A DNA stretch of 64,000 nucleotides, from positions 62,001 to 126,000 of the forward strand of contig CAVRWV010000016.1 of NCBI GenBank assembly GCA_963724985.1, given 5' to 3'. The stretch comes from JAJPJE01 sp963724985. Its GTDB lineage: Bacteria; Acidobacteriota; Terriglobia; Terriglobales; Acidobacteriaceae. Both the position numbers and the translations under genes were made by a program. This document shows positions 37,697-46,943 of the stretch, piece by piece. Within the stretch, counting starts at the first letter, position 1. Each line of letters starts with the position of its first letter. Under the pieces are notes generated by a model that saw only the letters and a program-made list of their open reading frames with translations, was not told the DNA's origin and made no database searches.

Positions 37697-38728
37697 ATGA
37701 AGAAGTTGCGCCAATTTCTGCGTTTTTCCGCGATGTTGCAGTTGCTCCCGGCACTGGAGAGCGGCGAGGACATTCTTGTCGGTGGTCAGGCCGTGCTTGA
37801 GGGAGTAATGATGCGCTCGCCCCACGCGTGGGGTATCGCGGTGCGCAAGAGCAATGGCGAAGTGATTTCTCACTGCGAGCCGCTGGAGCGTCCTTCGGAT
37901 ACGCGCAAATGGCTGGCATGGCCGATCATTCGCGGAGTCGCAACGCTGGGTCAGGCGATGGCACTGGGTTTCCGCGCGCTGCGTTATTCGGCGAATGCCG
38001 CGCTCGACGAGATTCCCATCAACGAAGAAGGCAAGACGGTTCAGATCAGCAACTGGGTGCTCGCGGTCAACGTACTTTTCTCGCTAGGCTTCTTCATCTT
38101 TATGTACAAGTTCGTTCCGCTGCTGGCTGCAACGGAACTGAAGCACGCGTGGCCGGTCTTCGGACACCAAGTGGCTTTCAACTTGGTGGATGGTGCCATC
38201 CGCATAGCGCTCTTCCTATTCTTCATTTGGGGCGTGTCTTTGTGGAAGGACATTCGCCGCGTGTACCAGTATCACGGCGCCGAGCATAAAACGGTCTTCG
38301 CATTTGAATCGCACGACCCGATGCAGACGGACGCGGTACAGAAGTATTCGACGTTCCACCCGCGTTGCGGCACCAGCTTCCTGATGACCGTGATGCTGAT
38401 CTCGATCCTGGTGTACACGGTGATCCCGATTACGGCGGCCTCCTCGGCCAGCGCACACGGGCTGCACATTCTCGATCGCCTGTTCTGGATTCGCTTCGGA
38501 CTGCGCATCGCGCTGCTGCCGGTGATTGCTGGACTTTCGTACGAGATCATTCGCTTCGCGGCCAAGCATCGCGGATCGCTCTTCGCGCTGATGACCGCGC
38601 CTGGGCTGTGGCTGCAGCGGATAACCACCAAGAATCCCACCGACGATCAGGTTGAGTGCGCGATCGTTGCGCTGAACCAGGCGATGGAACTCGAAGCCAA
38701 GCGTGGCGGCGAACTCGTGCTTGCCTAG
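37697..38728 (+). CDS. DUF1385 integral membrane protein
   Basis: A 343-residue DUF1385 protein with an N-terminal GGQAVLEGVMMRSP motif, about four or five membrane segments, and the signature YQYHGAEHKTVFAFE followed by FHPRCGTSF. DUF1385 proteins are widespread inner-membrane proteins of unknown function, often next to prfA or rpmE. Here prfA follows, separated by a four-helix-bundle cassette. ATG 37697 is preferred over GTG 37691. Confidence 0.92.
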   Translation: MKKLRQFLRFSAMLQLLPALESGEDILVGGQAVLEGVMMRSPHAWGIAVRKSNGEVISHCEPLERPSDTRKWLAWPIIRGVATLGQAMALGFRALRYSANAALDEIPINEEGKTVQISNWVLAVNVLFSLGFFIFMYKFVPLLAATELKHAWPVFGHQVAFNLVDGAIRIALFLFFIWGVSLWKDIRRVYQYHGAEHKTVFAFESHDPMQTDAVQKYSTFHPRCGTSFLMTVMLISILVYTVIPITAASSASAHGLHILDRLFWIRFGLRIALLPVIAGLSYEIIRFAAKHRGSLFALMTAPGLWLQRITTKNPTDDQVECAIVALNQAMELEAKRGGELVLA

Positions 38729-38784
38729 GGGGCTCCCCCCGACTTGTGTTTCACATCCTTGTGCTTTCCAGAAAAATAGGTAAA

Positions 38785-39227
38785 GGTCGTTGGTCGATCG
38801 TCGTTGGCCAAAACTGGCGACTGGTGGGAGTATGGGCGGATCGTACAAGGATCTTAGAGTTTGGAAGCAGTCGATGGAATTAGCGGAATTGGTATACGAA
38901 GCAACCGCCGGATTTCCTCGGCATGAGTTATACAGTTTGGCGAATCAGTCCCGGCGGGCGGCGGTTTCAGTGCCTAGCAACATCGCGGAAGGCAAGGGCC
39001 ACCGGTCGGATCGCGAGTTCGTGCATTTCTTGTTTCACGCACGAGGCTCATTACTGGAATTGGAAACGCAAATCAACCTTGCGGCGCGGTTGGGATATCT
39101 TTCTGGCGAGCGAAAGACATCGTTGAATGAGAATCTGGAACAAGTTGCTCGCGGGCTGAATGCGCTGATTAACGCCCTTTCTAAGGGGGGCGAGAGAGCT
39201 AACGACTAACGACCAAAGACTAACGAC
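38785..39227. repeat. inverted GTCGTTRGTC repeats flanking the four-helix-bundle gene
   Basis: The left arm (38785-38808) reads GGTCGTTGGTCG then TCGTCGTTGG. The right arm (39199-39227) reads CTAACGACTAACGACC then AAAGACTAACGAC, which is the same word in inverse orientation. The right arm ends one base before the prfA ATG, so prfA has no normal ribosome-binding site. Confidence 0.65.
38832..39209 (+). CDS. four-helix-bundle protein (23S rRNA IVS-protein family)
   Basis: A 125-residue four-helix-bundle protein of the family first named for intervening sequences in 23S rRNA. The N-terminal SYKDLRVWKQSMELAELVYEAT and NIAEGKGHRSDREFVHFLFHARGSLLELETQ are the family signature. GGTGGGAG precedes ATG 38832. 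Function in cells is unknown; the genes are often scattered as small cassettes. Here it separates DUF1385 from prfA and has inverted repeats on either side, which suggests insertion. Confidence 0.9.
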   Translation: MGGSYKDLRVWKQSMELAELVYEATAGFPRHELYSLANQSRRAAVSVPSNIAEGKGHRSDREFVHFLFHARGSLLELETQINLAARLGYLSGERKTSLNENLEQVARGLNALINALSKGGERAND

Positions 39228-39228
39228 T

Positions 39229-40308
39229 ATGTTCGAGAAACTAGATCACATCGAAGCTAAGTATCAGGAGCTGACGGACGCCCTGGCGTCGCCGGAGATC
39301 GTCTCCGACTCGGCGAAATTCCAGAAGACCGCAAAAGCACACAGCGAAGTTGCGCCAGTGGTCGAGAAGTATCGCGAATTCAAGGATCTGCGTCGCGGCA
39401 TCGCCGAAAGCAAAGAAATGTTGGCCAGCGAAACCGATGCGGAAATGAAGGCCTACGCCGAAGAGGAACTGGCGCAACTCGAAGAGCGCCTGCTCAAGGT
39501 CGAGGAAGACCTGAAAGTTCTGCTGATCCCCAAAGATCCGAACGACGATAAGAACGTCATCCTCGAAATCCGCGCCGGCACCGGCGGCGACGAAGCGTCA
39601 TTGTTTGGGGCCGAGCTATTCCGGATGTACACCCGCTACGCGGAAACGCAGCGCTGGAAGGTGGAAGTGTTGTCGACGTCGGAATCGGGCGTTGGCGGAT
39701 TAAAGGAAGTGATCGCGTCCGTGATCGGCCATGGTGCGTATTCGCGTTTGAAGTATGAAGGTGGCGTGCACCGTGTGCAGCGCGTTCCGGCGACGGAGAC
39801 GCAAGGTCGCGTACACACGTCGACAGTTACGGTCGCCGTCATGCCCGAAGCGGAAGATGTCGACATCAAGATCGAAGCCAAGGATGTGCGCATCGATACG
39901 TTCTGCTCCTCCGGACCGGGAGGCCAGTCGGTGAATACGACGTATTCCGCGGTGCGGCTCACGCATCTTCCGACGAATACGGTAGTCAGCTGCCAGGACG
40001 AAAAGTCGCAGATCAAGAATCGCGAGAAAGCGTTCAAGGTCCTGCGCGCGCGTCTATACGAAGTCGAACGCGAGAAGCAGCAGGAAGCCCTCTCGAAGGA
40101 GCGCCGCTCCATGGTGGGCTCCGGCGATCGCAGCGAGAAGATTCGCACCTACAACTTCCCGCAGAATCGAGTGAGCGATCACCGCATCGGACTGACACTG
40201 CATCAGCTTACGGAAGTGATGGACGGCAAGCTGCAGCCGTTCGTCGACGCGCTGACCACGCACTATCAGGCGGAAAAGTTGAAAGAAGAGGCCGGAGCGC
40301 TCGCGTAA
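39229..40308 (+). CDS. prfA: peptide chain release factor 1
   Basis: RF1 recognises UAA and UAG and triggers peptide release. The 359-residue protein has the codon-reading RVPATETQGRVHTST (PAT) motif and the catalytic GPGGQSVNTTYSAVRLTHLPT loop with GGQ. PAT rather than SPF marks RF1. Start ATG 39229 begins right after a repeat arm; upstream sequence ACGACT offers no ribosome-binding site, which is odd for an essential gene. Confidence 0.97.
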   Translation: MFEKLDHIEAKYQELTDALASPEIVSDSAKFQKTAKAHSEVAPVVEKYREFKDLRRGIAESKEMLASETDAEMKAYAEEELAQLEERLLKVEEDLKVLLIPKDPNDDKNVILEIRAGTGGDEASLFGAELFRMYTRYAETQRWKVEVLSTSESGVGGLKEVIASVIGHGAYSRLKYEGGVHRVQRVPATETQGRVHTSTVTVAVMPEAEDVDIKIEAKDVRIDTFCSSGPGGQSVNTTYSAVRLTHLPTNTVVSCQDEKSQIKNREKAFKVLRARLYEVEREKQQEALSKERRSMVGSGDRSEKIRTYNFPQNRVSDHRIGLTLHQLTEVMDGKLQPFVDALTTHYQAEKLKEEAGALA

Positions 40309-40430
40309 TTGTGTCGCCACAATCTCTATAGTTGTGGTGTGTTCTGTCGAGCGAGTGCCGCGCGAAACATCGCCAGGCACTGACATTCGATCGTCGTTTA
40401 CGTATAGTGTCTGAGAATTCCTGAGACGCT

Positions 40431-42287
40431 ATGCGACATATCAGCAATTACTTCCTGTTCCTTCTGCTCGTTGCCTCGATAAGTTACTCCCAACCATCCG
40501 GCGGCCCGTACGGCCCGATCGATCAGCGCTACGAAATCCCAAAGGCTGCACACGTCTACTACGTCGCGCCTGACGGAAAAGCTGATGCCGCGGGCGCTGC
40601 ACTCGAACAACCAACAACGCTCGAGTCAGCCATCGAACGGGTTGTTACTGGCGACGCCATCATCCTGCGTGGAGGCATTTATCGCACTGGTGGGCTTGTC
40701 CTGAACCAGGGCATTACGATCCAGCCATATGCCGACGAAAGGCCCATCCTGAAGGGCACGCAGATCGCGACGGATTGGAAGCCGCTCCGCAACAACATCT
40801 GGAAAACTACGTGGGCACACTTGTTCCCGGCTTCGCCACTCGGATGGTGGCAACGCGATCGCGAAGGCATGCGTACCCCACTGCACAAATTCAACAATGA
40901 CATGGTGTTCGTAGATGGCGAACTGCTGAAATCAGTGGGGTGGGAGGGAGAACTCGATGCTCATTCCTATTACATTGACTACAAAACCGGCAGCGTCTAC
41001 ATCGGAGTGGATCCAGCGAATAAGCAGGTAGAGATCACCGCATTCGATAGCGCCCTGGTGCGAACCAGCGCTGCAGTTCATGGCAAAACGAATGATCACA
41101 AAGGCCCGGTCATTCGTGGCATTACGTTCACGCAGTATGCCTATCGCGCGCTCGAAGTCGAGGGCAAGAAGCACTTCACGGTGAACGATGAGCCCACGGA
41201 CGAGCCCGTCGGTCTCTCCGATCCTGCCACATTCGGCAAAGAAGTAACCGGCACCGTACTCGAGAATGTGACCATCAGCTATTGCTCGCGCGTTGCCGGA
41301 TACTTTCGCGGCGACGGCCTGATCATCCGCAACACGCTCATCAGTGACACTGGAACGGAAGGGATCTATGTGATTGGATCGTCGGATGTGCTGCTGGAGC
41401 GCAATCTGATTCGGCGCAACAACATCCGGCAGCTCACCGGCTACTATCCCTCGGCGGTCAAGATCTTCAACCAGACGCGCCGTGTCACTTTCCGCGACAA
41501 CCTGATCATCGATCAGCCCTACTCGAATGGCGTATGGTACGACGTCGGAAATCGCGATGGCGTCATCGTAAACAACTGGATCGAAGGCGCAAATGACGGC
41601 TTCTTTTTCGAGATCTCGCGCGGAGCGACGGTCGCCGGCAATGTCTTCGTTCGTTGCGATAAGGGTGTGCGCGTGCTCAACTCGGCGGACGTGCACGTAT
41701 ACAACAATACCTTCGTGGATACGCCAGCATCATTCGAACGGAACGAGCGCAGTAAGACGAACGACCACTTCGGATGGCATCCTTCGACTGGCCCGGATGT
41801 GGATCAGCGCGAGGGCCACATCTTCATGAACAATCTGCTGGTGGCGAGCGATGCCTACACCAAGCCGCTGCTGCGATTTGAGGAGCCGAAATCGCTTTGC
41901 GAGAAACTTCCGCGCCCGATGGCGACCAACGTTGACGGGAATGTCTACGTGCGGGCCTCGGCGGGAGCAGCGATGCCGATTATCGTGTGGAGTCCCGCGA
42001 ATTCCGACAACTGTCTTTCGACATTCAACTCGCTCGATGATTTTCGCAAGCAGGTGCCGGGTTTCGAGGCGAACAGCCAGCAGATGGACCGCACGCTGGG
42101 CACTGTGTTTAAAGCTCCCGAGCTCAGCCGGTACGAATTGCTTCAGCCGATTCCGTTTGTGCCCGGAACGCAGGTAATGCCGGCGTCGGTAAGCAAGCTT
42201 CTGGGCTGGAACGAGGAAGAGGCGCGAACCGTGGGAGCATATCCCGCTCAGCGCATGGGAACTAAGGCGATCGCATTGAAGAAGTGA
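40431..42287 (+). CDS. exported right-handed beta-helix protein
   Basis: A 618-residue exported protein with a signal peptide (NYFLFLLLVASISYSQ), then HVYYVAPDGKADAAGAAL typical of exported beta-helix proteins. Repeating beta-helix coils lie at about 245-420 (NVTISYCSRVAGYFRGDG, IIRNTLISDTGTEGIYVIGSSDVLLERNLI). This fold is used by pectate-lyase-like enzymes and polysaccharide-binding proteins. No catalytic set can be assigned by eye, so binding or lyase activity remains open. Confidence 0.8.
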   Translation: MRHISNYFLFLLLVASISYSQPSGGPYGPIDQRYEIPKAAHVYYVAPDGKADAAGAALEQPTTLESAIERVVTGDAIILRGGIYRTGGLVLNQGITIQPYADERPILKGTQIATDWKPLRNNIWKTTWAHLFPASPLGWWQRDREGMRTPLHKFNNDMVFVDGELLKSVGWEGELDAHSYYIDYKTGSVYIGVDPANKQVEITAFDSALVRTSAAVHGKTNDHKGPVIRGITFTQYAYRALEVEGKKHFTVNDEPTDEPVGLSDPATFGKEVTGTVLENVTISYCSRVAGYFRGDGLIIRNTLISDTGTEGIYVIGSSDVLLERNLIRRNNIRQLTGYYPSAVKIFNQTRRVTFRDNLIIDQPYSNGVWYDVGNRDGVIVNNWIEGANDGFFFEISRGATVAGNVFVRCDKGVRVLNSADVHVYNNTFVDTPASFERNERSKTNDHFGWHPSTGPDVDQREGHIFMNNLLVASDAYTKPLLRFEEPKSLCEKLPRPMATNVDGNVYVRASAGAAMPIIVWSPANSDNCLSTFNSLDDFRKQVPGFEANSQQMDRTLGTVFKAPELSRYELLQPIPFVPGTQVMPASVSKLLGWNEEEARTVGAYPAQRMGTKAIALKK

Positions 42288-42426
42288 AAGGGTTAGTCAT
42301 AGGCGATCTTCAACACGCGTGGCCAAACTGCCTTTTGTGCCCTCGCCAAAATCTCATCATTGCCTCGCCGTCCCCATCGCGTTATTCTGACCGCGACTTC
42401 CAGTTGAGACTTCAGGGACCCATCTG

Positions 42427-43092
42427 ATGGCCAAACTTTTTGAGGCGCCCCACTATATTGCGGTCGAAGGCCCGATTCGTGTCGGCAAGAGCACACTTTC
42501 CGGCATTATTGCCGAGCGGCTGCACGCGCAATTGGTCCGGGAGCCGGAAGACAATGCGTTTCTGCCTTCGTTCTACGACGGAGAAAAGGGAGCAGCCTTC
42601 CAGGCGCAGTTTACGTTCCTCATCAAGCGCTTCGAGCAGTTGCGCGCGCTCGACGTGGGCCCGACGTCGCGAAAAGTTGTCGTCTCCGATTACATCTTCG
42701 AGAAAGACAAGCTCTTCGCGTACCTGAACCTCACCGATCCCGAACTGGACATCTACAACCGTTACTACAATTTCTTCCGCAATCAACTACCCACGCCCGA
42801 CCTGGTCATCTACCTGCAAGCAACGCCCGAAGTTCTGCGAAAACGCTTGAAGAAGAAGGGCGCTTCGGCCGAGACCGCGATCAACGACGACTATCTGGAA
42901 GAGGTGATCAAGGCGTACGAGCATTTCTTCTTTCACTACACGCAGTCGGACCTGCTAATCGTGAACACTACGGAAATCGATTTCGTGGATCGCAACGAAG
43001 ATTTGCAGGAGTTGTTGCGAAAGGTCAGCGAACCGGTGCGGGGAACGCAATATTTTCTGCCGCTGGGTGGATCGCAAGCAGTCGGCGCGTAG
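42427..43092 (+). CDS. deoxynucleoside kinase
   Basis: A 221-residue deoxynucleoside kinase of the dGK/dCK family, which salvages deoxynucleosides with ATP. The P-loop GPIRVGKST, REPEDNAFLPSFYDG substrate contacts, VVVSDYIFEKDKLFA in place of the usual DRS stretch, VIYLQATPEVLRKRLKKKG lid region and DDYLEEVIKAYEHFF are present. Length is normal. The neighbours do not point to a specific nucleoside. Confidence 0.92.
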   Translation: MAKLFEAPHYIAVEGPIRVGKSTLSGIIAERLHAQLVREPEDNAFLPSFYDGEKGAAFQAQFTFLIKRFEQLRALDVGPTSRKVVVSDYIFEKDKLFAYLNLTDPELDIYNRYYNFFRNQLPTPDLVIYLQATPEVLRKRLKKKGASAETAINDDYLEEVIKAYEHFFFHYTQSDLLIVNTTEIDFVDRNEDLQELLRKVSEPVRGTQYFLPLGGSQAVGA

Positions 43093-43093
43093 C

Positions 43094-43750
43094 TCAGCTT
43101 TGCAGATCTAACGTGAGTTCTTGCAGCTTATACAACGCCAGGATTCCAGAGCCATCGCCATCTGAGCTGTCGTCCAGCGACGCAGTTGGAGCAGGCAGTG
43201 AGAATGGCGGAAGTCTGAGATTCAGTGGACGAAAACTCCCTGTACGTAGAATTTTGTTGTTGGTCGTCACCTTCGGCTGATCGCTGATGAGAAGATAGCG
43301 CGCTCCCGTGCGCTGGAAATTTCTGAGCACGCGAACTCCTTCCTCAAACGTCAAATGGATCAGCAGATGCCGGCAAAGAATAAGTTCAGCGCGCGGCAAC
43401 TCGTCGTTCACCAGATCACAAAGCAGGAACTGGCGTTCACTGTTTCCATACAACGACGCATTGCTCTCGATCAGCGGACGAACAATATCGATCCCGAAAT
43501 ACTGTTTCAGCTTGAGCGGTACTTCCTTCATCCAGCAGAAATCGCCGCAAGGCGCATCCAGCAGCGTTTGGACTTGGAGATCAGCGAGCAGCTTCGGCAG
43601 CGTGCTGCGGATCGATTCCGTGAATCGCAAACCCGATCCTTCGCCCGAGGCACTCTCGGATCCACTCCACAGACGGTTTTTGTAAATCGAGGTGAAGGCC
43701 GAACTTCTGCGGCGGCGGCGCAAATTGTCGGCGATTTCCTGCAGTAGCAT
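43094..43750 (-). CDS. class I SAM-dependent methyltransferase
   Basis: A 218-residue methyltransferase with motif I LLDAPCGDFCWMKEV, motif II YFGIDIV and post-I region ELILCRHLLIHL. It resembles small class I methyltransferases with a CGD motif; the substrate is unknown. It is convergent with the kinase gene (1-bp gap) and in line with the RNase H gene. Start ATG 43750. Confidence 0.8.
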   Translation of the reverse strand: MLLQEIADNLRRRRRSSAFTSIYKNRLWSGSESASGEGSGLRFTESIRSTLPKLLADLQVQTLLDAPCGDFCWMKEVPLKLKQYFGIDIVRPLIESNASLYGNSERQFLLCDLVNDELPRAELILCRHLLIHLTFEEGVRVLRNFQRTGARYLLISDQPKVTTNNKILRTGSFRPLNLRLPPFSLPAPTASLDDSSDGDGSGILALYKLQELTLDLQS

Positions 43751-43861
43751 TCCAGGGTTCCTGACGCTGGAATTCTAGCTTCGCGAAGGGACAACTCCGA
43801 GGCGGAAGGTGAGGCCGCATCTCCAACGGCACTGGGGCATGGCGCGATTCGAGACCGAAAC

Positions 43862-44476
43862 CTAGTCCAGCGGCCGCACTTTGACGCGAGTGCCTTCGGG
43901 AAGCTCGCCATCGATCAACTCAACCGCGCCGTTCTTCACTACGCCTTTGAGCTCAGCAGGGCGAGGCGGTACGGCTGGCGATGTTGAGCTGCTGCGAGAA
44001 AAGCCACCGCTTCCTTGATCCATAGCCTCGTTTGCCAGGCGGTCGGCCTCCGCATTGTGACCACGTAGAACATGCTGGATCTGAAACCAGTCCAGCTTCG
44101 AGATCAACTCTTTCGCGCGCGTGTGCAACTCTTTCAGTTGCAGATTGCTGACTTTGTACTGGCCCTTGATCTGCTTCACCATCAGCTCAGAGTCGCTGAT
44201 GACCTTCAGCGCCTTGTAGCCATGCTGGACGGCATACTCCAGCGCGGCGAGCAGTCCAGAATACTCGGCGTAATTGTTCGTCTGCTTGCCGAGATATTTG
44301 CTGAGGCCCGCGACTTTGTGTCCACTGCTGTCGTTGATCACAACGCCATAACCGGAGGGTCCAGGATTACCGCGCGCGCCGCCATCGGTGTAAGCGGTGA
44401 TCAAGTTTGCGGGAGCCTGGGGCTGGGGCGACGAAGCAAACAAATCTGATTGCGGACGTGCACTGCGGAAAGGCAT
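43862..44476 (-). CDS. RNase HI-fold ribonuclease with C-terminal extension
   Basis: A 204-residue RNase H-like protein. The catalytic residues are visible: Asp in AYTDGGARGNPGP, Glu in NNYAEYSGLLAALE, Asp in KVISDSELMVKQIKG and Asp in HNAEADRLANEAMD. These belong to the reverse-transcriptase-like RNase HI group. A Ser/Pro linker and a small extra beta region (VVKNGAVELIDGELPEGTRVKV) extend the C-terminus. Likely removes RNA from RNA-DNA hybrids. Confidence 0.93.
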   Translation of the reverse strand: MPFRSARPQSDLFASSPQPQAPANLITAYTDGGARGNPGPSGYGVVINDSSGHKVAGLSKYLGKQTNNYAEYSGLLAALEYAVQHGYKALKVISDSELMVKQIKGQYKVSNLQLKELHTRAKELISKLDWFQIQHVLRGHNAEADRLANEAMDQGSGGFSRSSSTSPAVPPRPAELKGVVKNGAVELIDGELPEGTRVKVRPLD

Positions 44477-45325
44477 GAGGCGAGTTTATCAGGGGAGCGA
44501 GAACAGACAATGCAGACTGAAGATTTCAGAGTGAAGATTAAAAGTCAGATTCGAAGACAACAGCTCAGAGCAGAATCGAACAGCTCCGGCTAATGTGACT
44601 GATAACCAGCTACCAGCTACGCCACGGGACGTGGGCACTGAATGCTGAGTGCTGACCGCTGAATGCTGCTTTGAAACACACAGAGTCCCGAGGTTTTGTG
44701 GTTAAGCTCGTTCGTCTCGCCCAGCAATTCGCTTTAGACCCTCGCCTTGCCTTTTCTGAACCCCTCTTGCGAGTATGATTCAGCCGACTCAGCTCGGGTT
44801 CCGGGCTCATCACCAACCGGACAAACCAGCCCAACCCCTCGGGACTCTATCTCGCCTTTGCTTAAGTCCCCTGTTCTCGTCAACCAGCGCTTCGCTAAAG
44901 ACCGTCGCCTTACCCTTTTGAATTTCATCCCTTGCGGGTTGTCCTTCAATCTGATTTGGCTTCAGCCCCGGTACTCGGCACCAACTGCAAAAACTCAGGA
45001 ACTGTCAAAGAACGAGTATGTATTTACGCCGACTATTTTTAGAGTCAAGAAAATCAGTACATCTTTATCTCTTGTGTTTTCAATCGAGTGCAGCTCGTCC
45101 ACAGCCCCATGACCGGATTCGGTGCAACCAGATCTTCAGACGCAATACAGAAACCCGCGGAATCCGCGGCTTTCGCTGTCACCGATCAGGTCAGCTTGCT
45201 AAACAGCGCTCGCTTCCGCAATTCACACATTGTGAAAAAATGCGCACAATTCAGCAATGGCGCGGACTTCCGCAAGTCTCAATTCATGAACAAGAGGCGA
45301 CTCCGCGGGCTGTTACCATGCTTTT
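44477..45325. other. 849-bp gene-free region with repeats and RNA-like element
   Basis: No protein gene is supported. The left part has short quasi-repeats (CTGAATGCTGAGTGCTGACC type, about 44637-44670, and AACCAGCTACCAGCTACG at about 44604). The middle carries a duplicated, structure-forming sequence described separately. A weak minus-strand promoter (TTGACT at 45043-45048, 16-bp spacer, TAAATA) lies upstream of it. 45050-45325 shows nothing definite before the GTG of the ABC ATPase. Confidence 0.6.
44660..44990 (-). ncRNA. candidate structured RNA, two diverged tandem copies
   Basis: Two units of about 165 nt (44660-44820 and 44822-44990) are about 70 percent alike in their better-aligned parts. 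On the minus strand each forms the same nested hairpin: UUGAA...UUCAA in one and CUGAA...UUCAG in the other, with inner stem CCC-GCAA-GGG versus CUC-GCAA-GAG. A second hairpin is AGCG-AAG-CGCU versus AGCG-AAU-UGCU. Changes keep the pairing, and the GNRA loop is constant, so selection for RNA structure is likely. No known RNA class was recognised; orientation rests on the GCAA tetraloop and a weak promoter. Confidence 0.45.
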
Positions 45326-46333
45326 GTGACTCCCACGCTGCTGCAGGTCCAGAATCTGGACGTCGCTTTTCCAGTTCGAAGCGGCGATCGGACAGATTTC
45401 GTCTCCGCCGTGCGCGACCTCAGCTTTGAAATCGGCGCCGGAGAGTCGCTGGGATTGGTGGGAGAGTCGGGCTCCGGCAAATCCGTAACTTCGCTGGCGA
45501 TCCTTCGCCTGCTGCCGCCGCAAGCGCGAATCACGGGCAGCATTAGCTTCGAGGGACACGATCTTCTGCAGGCCTCCGAAGATGACATGCGCGGACTCCG
45601 CGGCTCGGCCATCGCAATGATCTTTCAGGAGCCGATGACTGCGCTGAATCCGGTGATGCGTGTCGGCGATCAGATCGCCGAGGCTGTGCTCGCTCATCGT
45701 CGGATATCGAAACGTGAAGCCGGTAAAATCGCGACCGATGCGTTAACCACTGTCTCCATTCGCGATCCGGAAAAACGCTCGCGCGATTATCCGCACCAGC
45801 TTTCCGGAGGTATGCGCCAGCGCGTGATGATCGCCATGGCCATCGTGAATCGTCCGCGACTGCTGATCGCCGATGAACCAACCACTGCTCTCGACGTTAC
45901 GATTCAGGCGCAAATCCTCGAACTGCTGGCCGAACTGCGCGAGAAATTTGGATTGTCGATGCTCTTCATCTCGCACGATCTTGCCGTGGTCTCGAAGGTC
46001 GCCGACCGGGTTGCGGTGATGTACGCGGGCAGACTGGTCGAGATCGGCGGTTCCGGCGACATCTTTCGTCAGCCGTTGCACCCGTACACGCAGGGGCTGC
46101 TGAACTCCGTCCCAACCTTGCGCACGAATCTGCACCAGCCCTTGCGAACAATTGAAGGCAGTGTTCCCAGTGTTGGTTCTCCAGCGCTGCACCGTGCTTG
46201 TGGGTTCGAGCCGCGCTGCGATTTCGCTATACCGAATTGTGCGGAAGAGCTGCCGCAACTCGTACAAGTAGCGCCCGGACACCTGGTGCGCTGCCCGGTG
46301 AAGGCCGCGCAGCACTCCGAACATAACGCGTAA
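45326..46333 (+). CDS. oligopeptide/dipeptide ABC transporter ATP-binding protein (OppD/DppD-like)
   Basis: A 335-residue ATPase of the peptide/nickel importer family. Walker A GESGSGKS, Q-loop FQEPMTALNP, signature LSGGMRQRVMIAMA, Walker B LLIADEPTTALD, ISHD switch and the C-terminal oligo_HPY region HPYTQGLLNSVP are present. The C-terminal cysteine set (CGFEPRCDFAIPNC and RCPV) is typical of OppD. GTG start. No permease or binding protein genes are adjacent, so it must pair with parts encoded elsewhere. First gene of an apparent operon of four. Confidence 0.93.
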   Translation: MTPTLLQVQNLDVAFPVRSGDRTDFVSAVRDLSFEIGAGESLGLVGESGSGKSVTSLAILRLLPPQARITGSISFEGHDLLQASEDDMRGLRGSAIAMIFQEPMTALNPVMRVGDQIAEAVLAHRRISKREAGKIATDALTTVSIRDPEKRSRDYPHQLSGGMRQRVMIAMAIVNRPRLLIADEPTTALDVTIQAQILELLAELREKFGLSMLFISHDLAVVSKVADRVAVMYAGRLVEIGGSGDIFRQPLHPYTQGLLNSVPTLRTNLHQPLRTIEGSVPSVGSPALHRACGFEPRCDFAIPNCAEELPQLVQVAPGHLVRCPVKAAQHSEHNA

Positions 46334-46355
46334 TCCGAAACGAGGCTTACATAGA

Positions 46356-46940
46356 ATGATTCGCCGCTGCGATCACGACGACTTCGAGCAGATCTGGACG
46401 ATCGTCAACGATGGAGCTCAGGCTTACAAAGGAGTCATTCCTGCCGATTGCTTTGTCGAGCCTTACATGTCGAGAGAGGAACTTCAGCACGAACTCGATG
46501 CGGGCGTAGTGTTCTGCTGCTATGAGCAAGCCGAAGCCGCAGGACTACTGGGTGTCATGGGACTTCAGCAGGTCGGCGATGTAACTCTCATTCGCCACGC
46601 CTACGTTCGCGGCTCCAGCCAGAAGCTTGGGATCGGCGGCCAGTTGTTGTCACACTTACGAACACTGACCGAGCGACCCATCCTGATTGGCACGTGGGCG
46701 GATGCCACCTGGGCGATACGCTTTTACGAAAAGCATGGATTTCAGGTCGTCAGCCCGGATGAGAAGGAGATCTTGCTCAGAAAATACTGGAGAATTTCCG
46801 AGCGCCAAATTGAAACGTCCGTCGTGCTGGTGGATGAAAAATGGCGTCAAATTGCCGATCGGCGAGGCTTTGCAAATCAACGCTTAGCCACCATTCTCGC
46901 ACTCGAAACGAGCGACAGTTTATTATTGCCTCTGGCCTGA
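46356..46940 (+). CDS. GNAT-family N-acetyltransferase
   Basis: A 194-residue GNAT enzyme that transfers acetyl from acetyl-CoA. IRHAYVRGSSQKLGIGGQLLSHL is the acetyl-CoA binding motif A, and WAIRFYEKHGFQVV is motif B. The family core ends near RQIETSVVL (about 165); the last 30 residues are an unaligned tail. 22 bp after the ABC ATPase gene and 3 bp before the metallophosphoesterase. Substrate unknown. Confidence 0.9.
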   Translation: MIRRCDHDDFEQIWTIVNDGAQAYKGVIPADCFVEPYMSREELQHELDAGVVFCCYEQAEAAGLLGVMGLQQVGDVTLIRHAYVRGSSQKLGIGGQLLSHLRTLTERPILIGTWADATWAIRFYEKHGFQVVSPDEKEILLRKYWRISERQIETSVVLVDEKWRQIADRRGFANQRLATILALETSDSLLLPLA

Positions 46941-46943
46941 AAA

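Noticed and set aside
44660..44990. CRISPR repeats or a group II intron
   Set aside because: There are only two long, diverged copies without equal spacers, and no domain V or reverse transcriptase is present. A structured RNA fits better.
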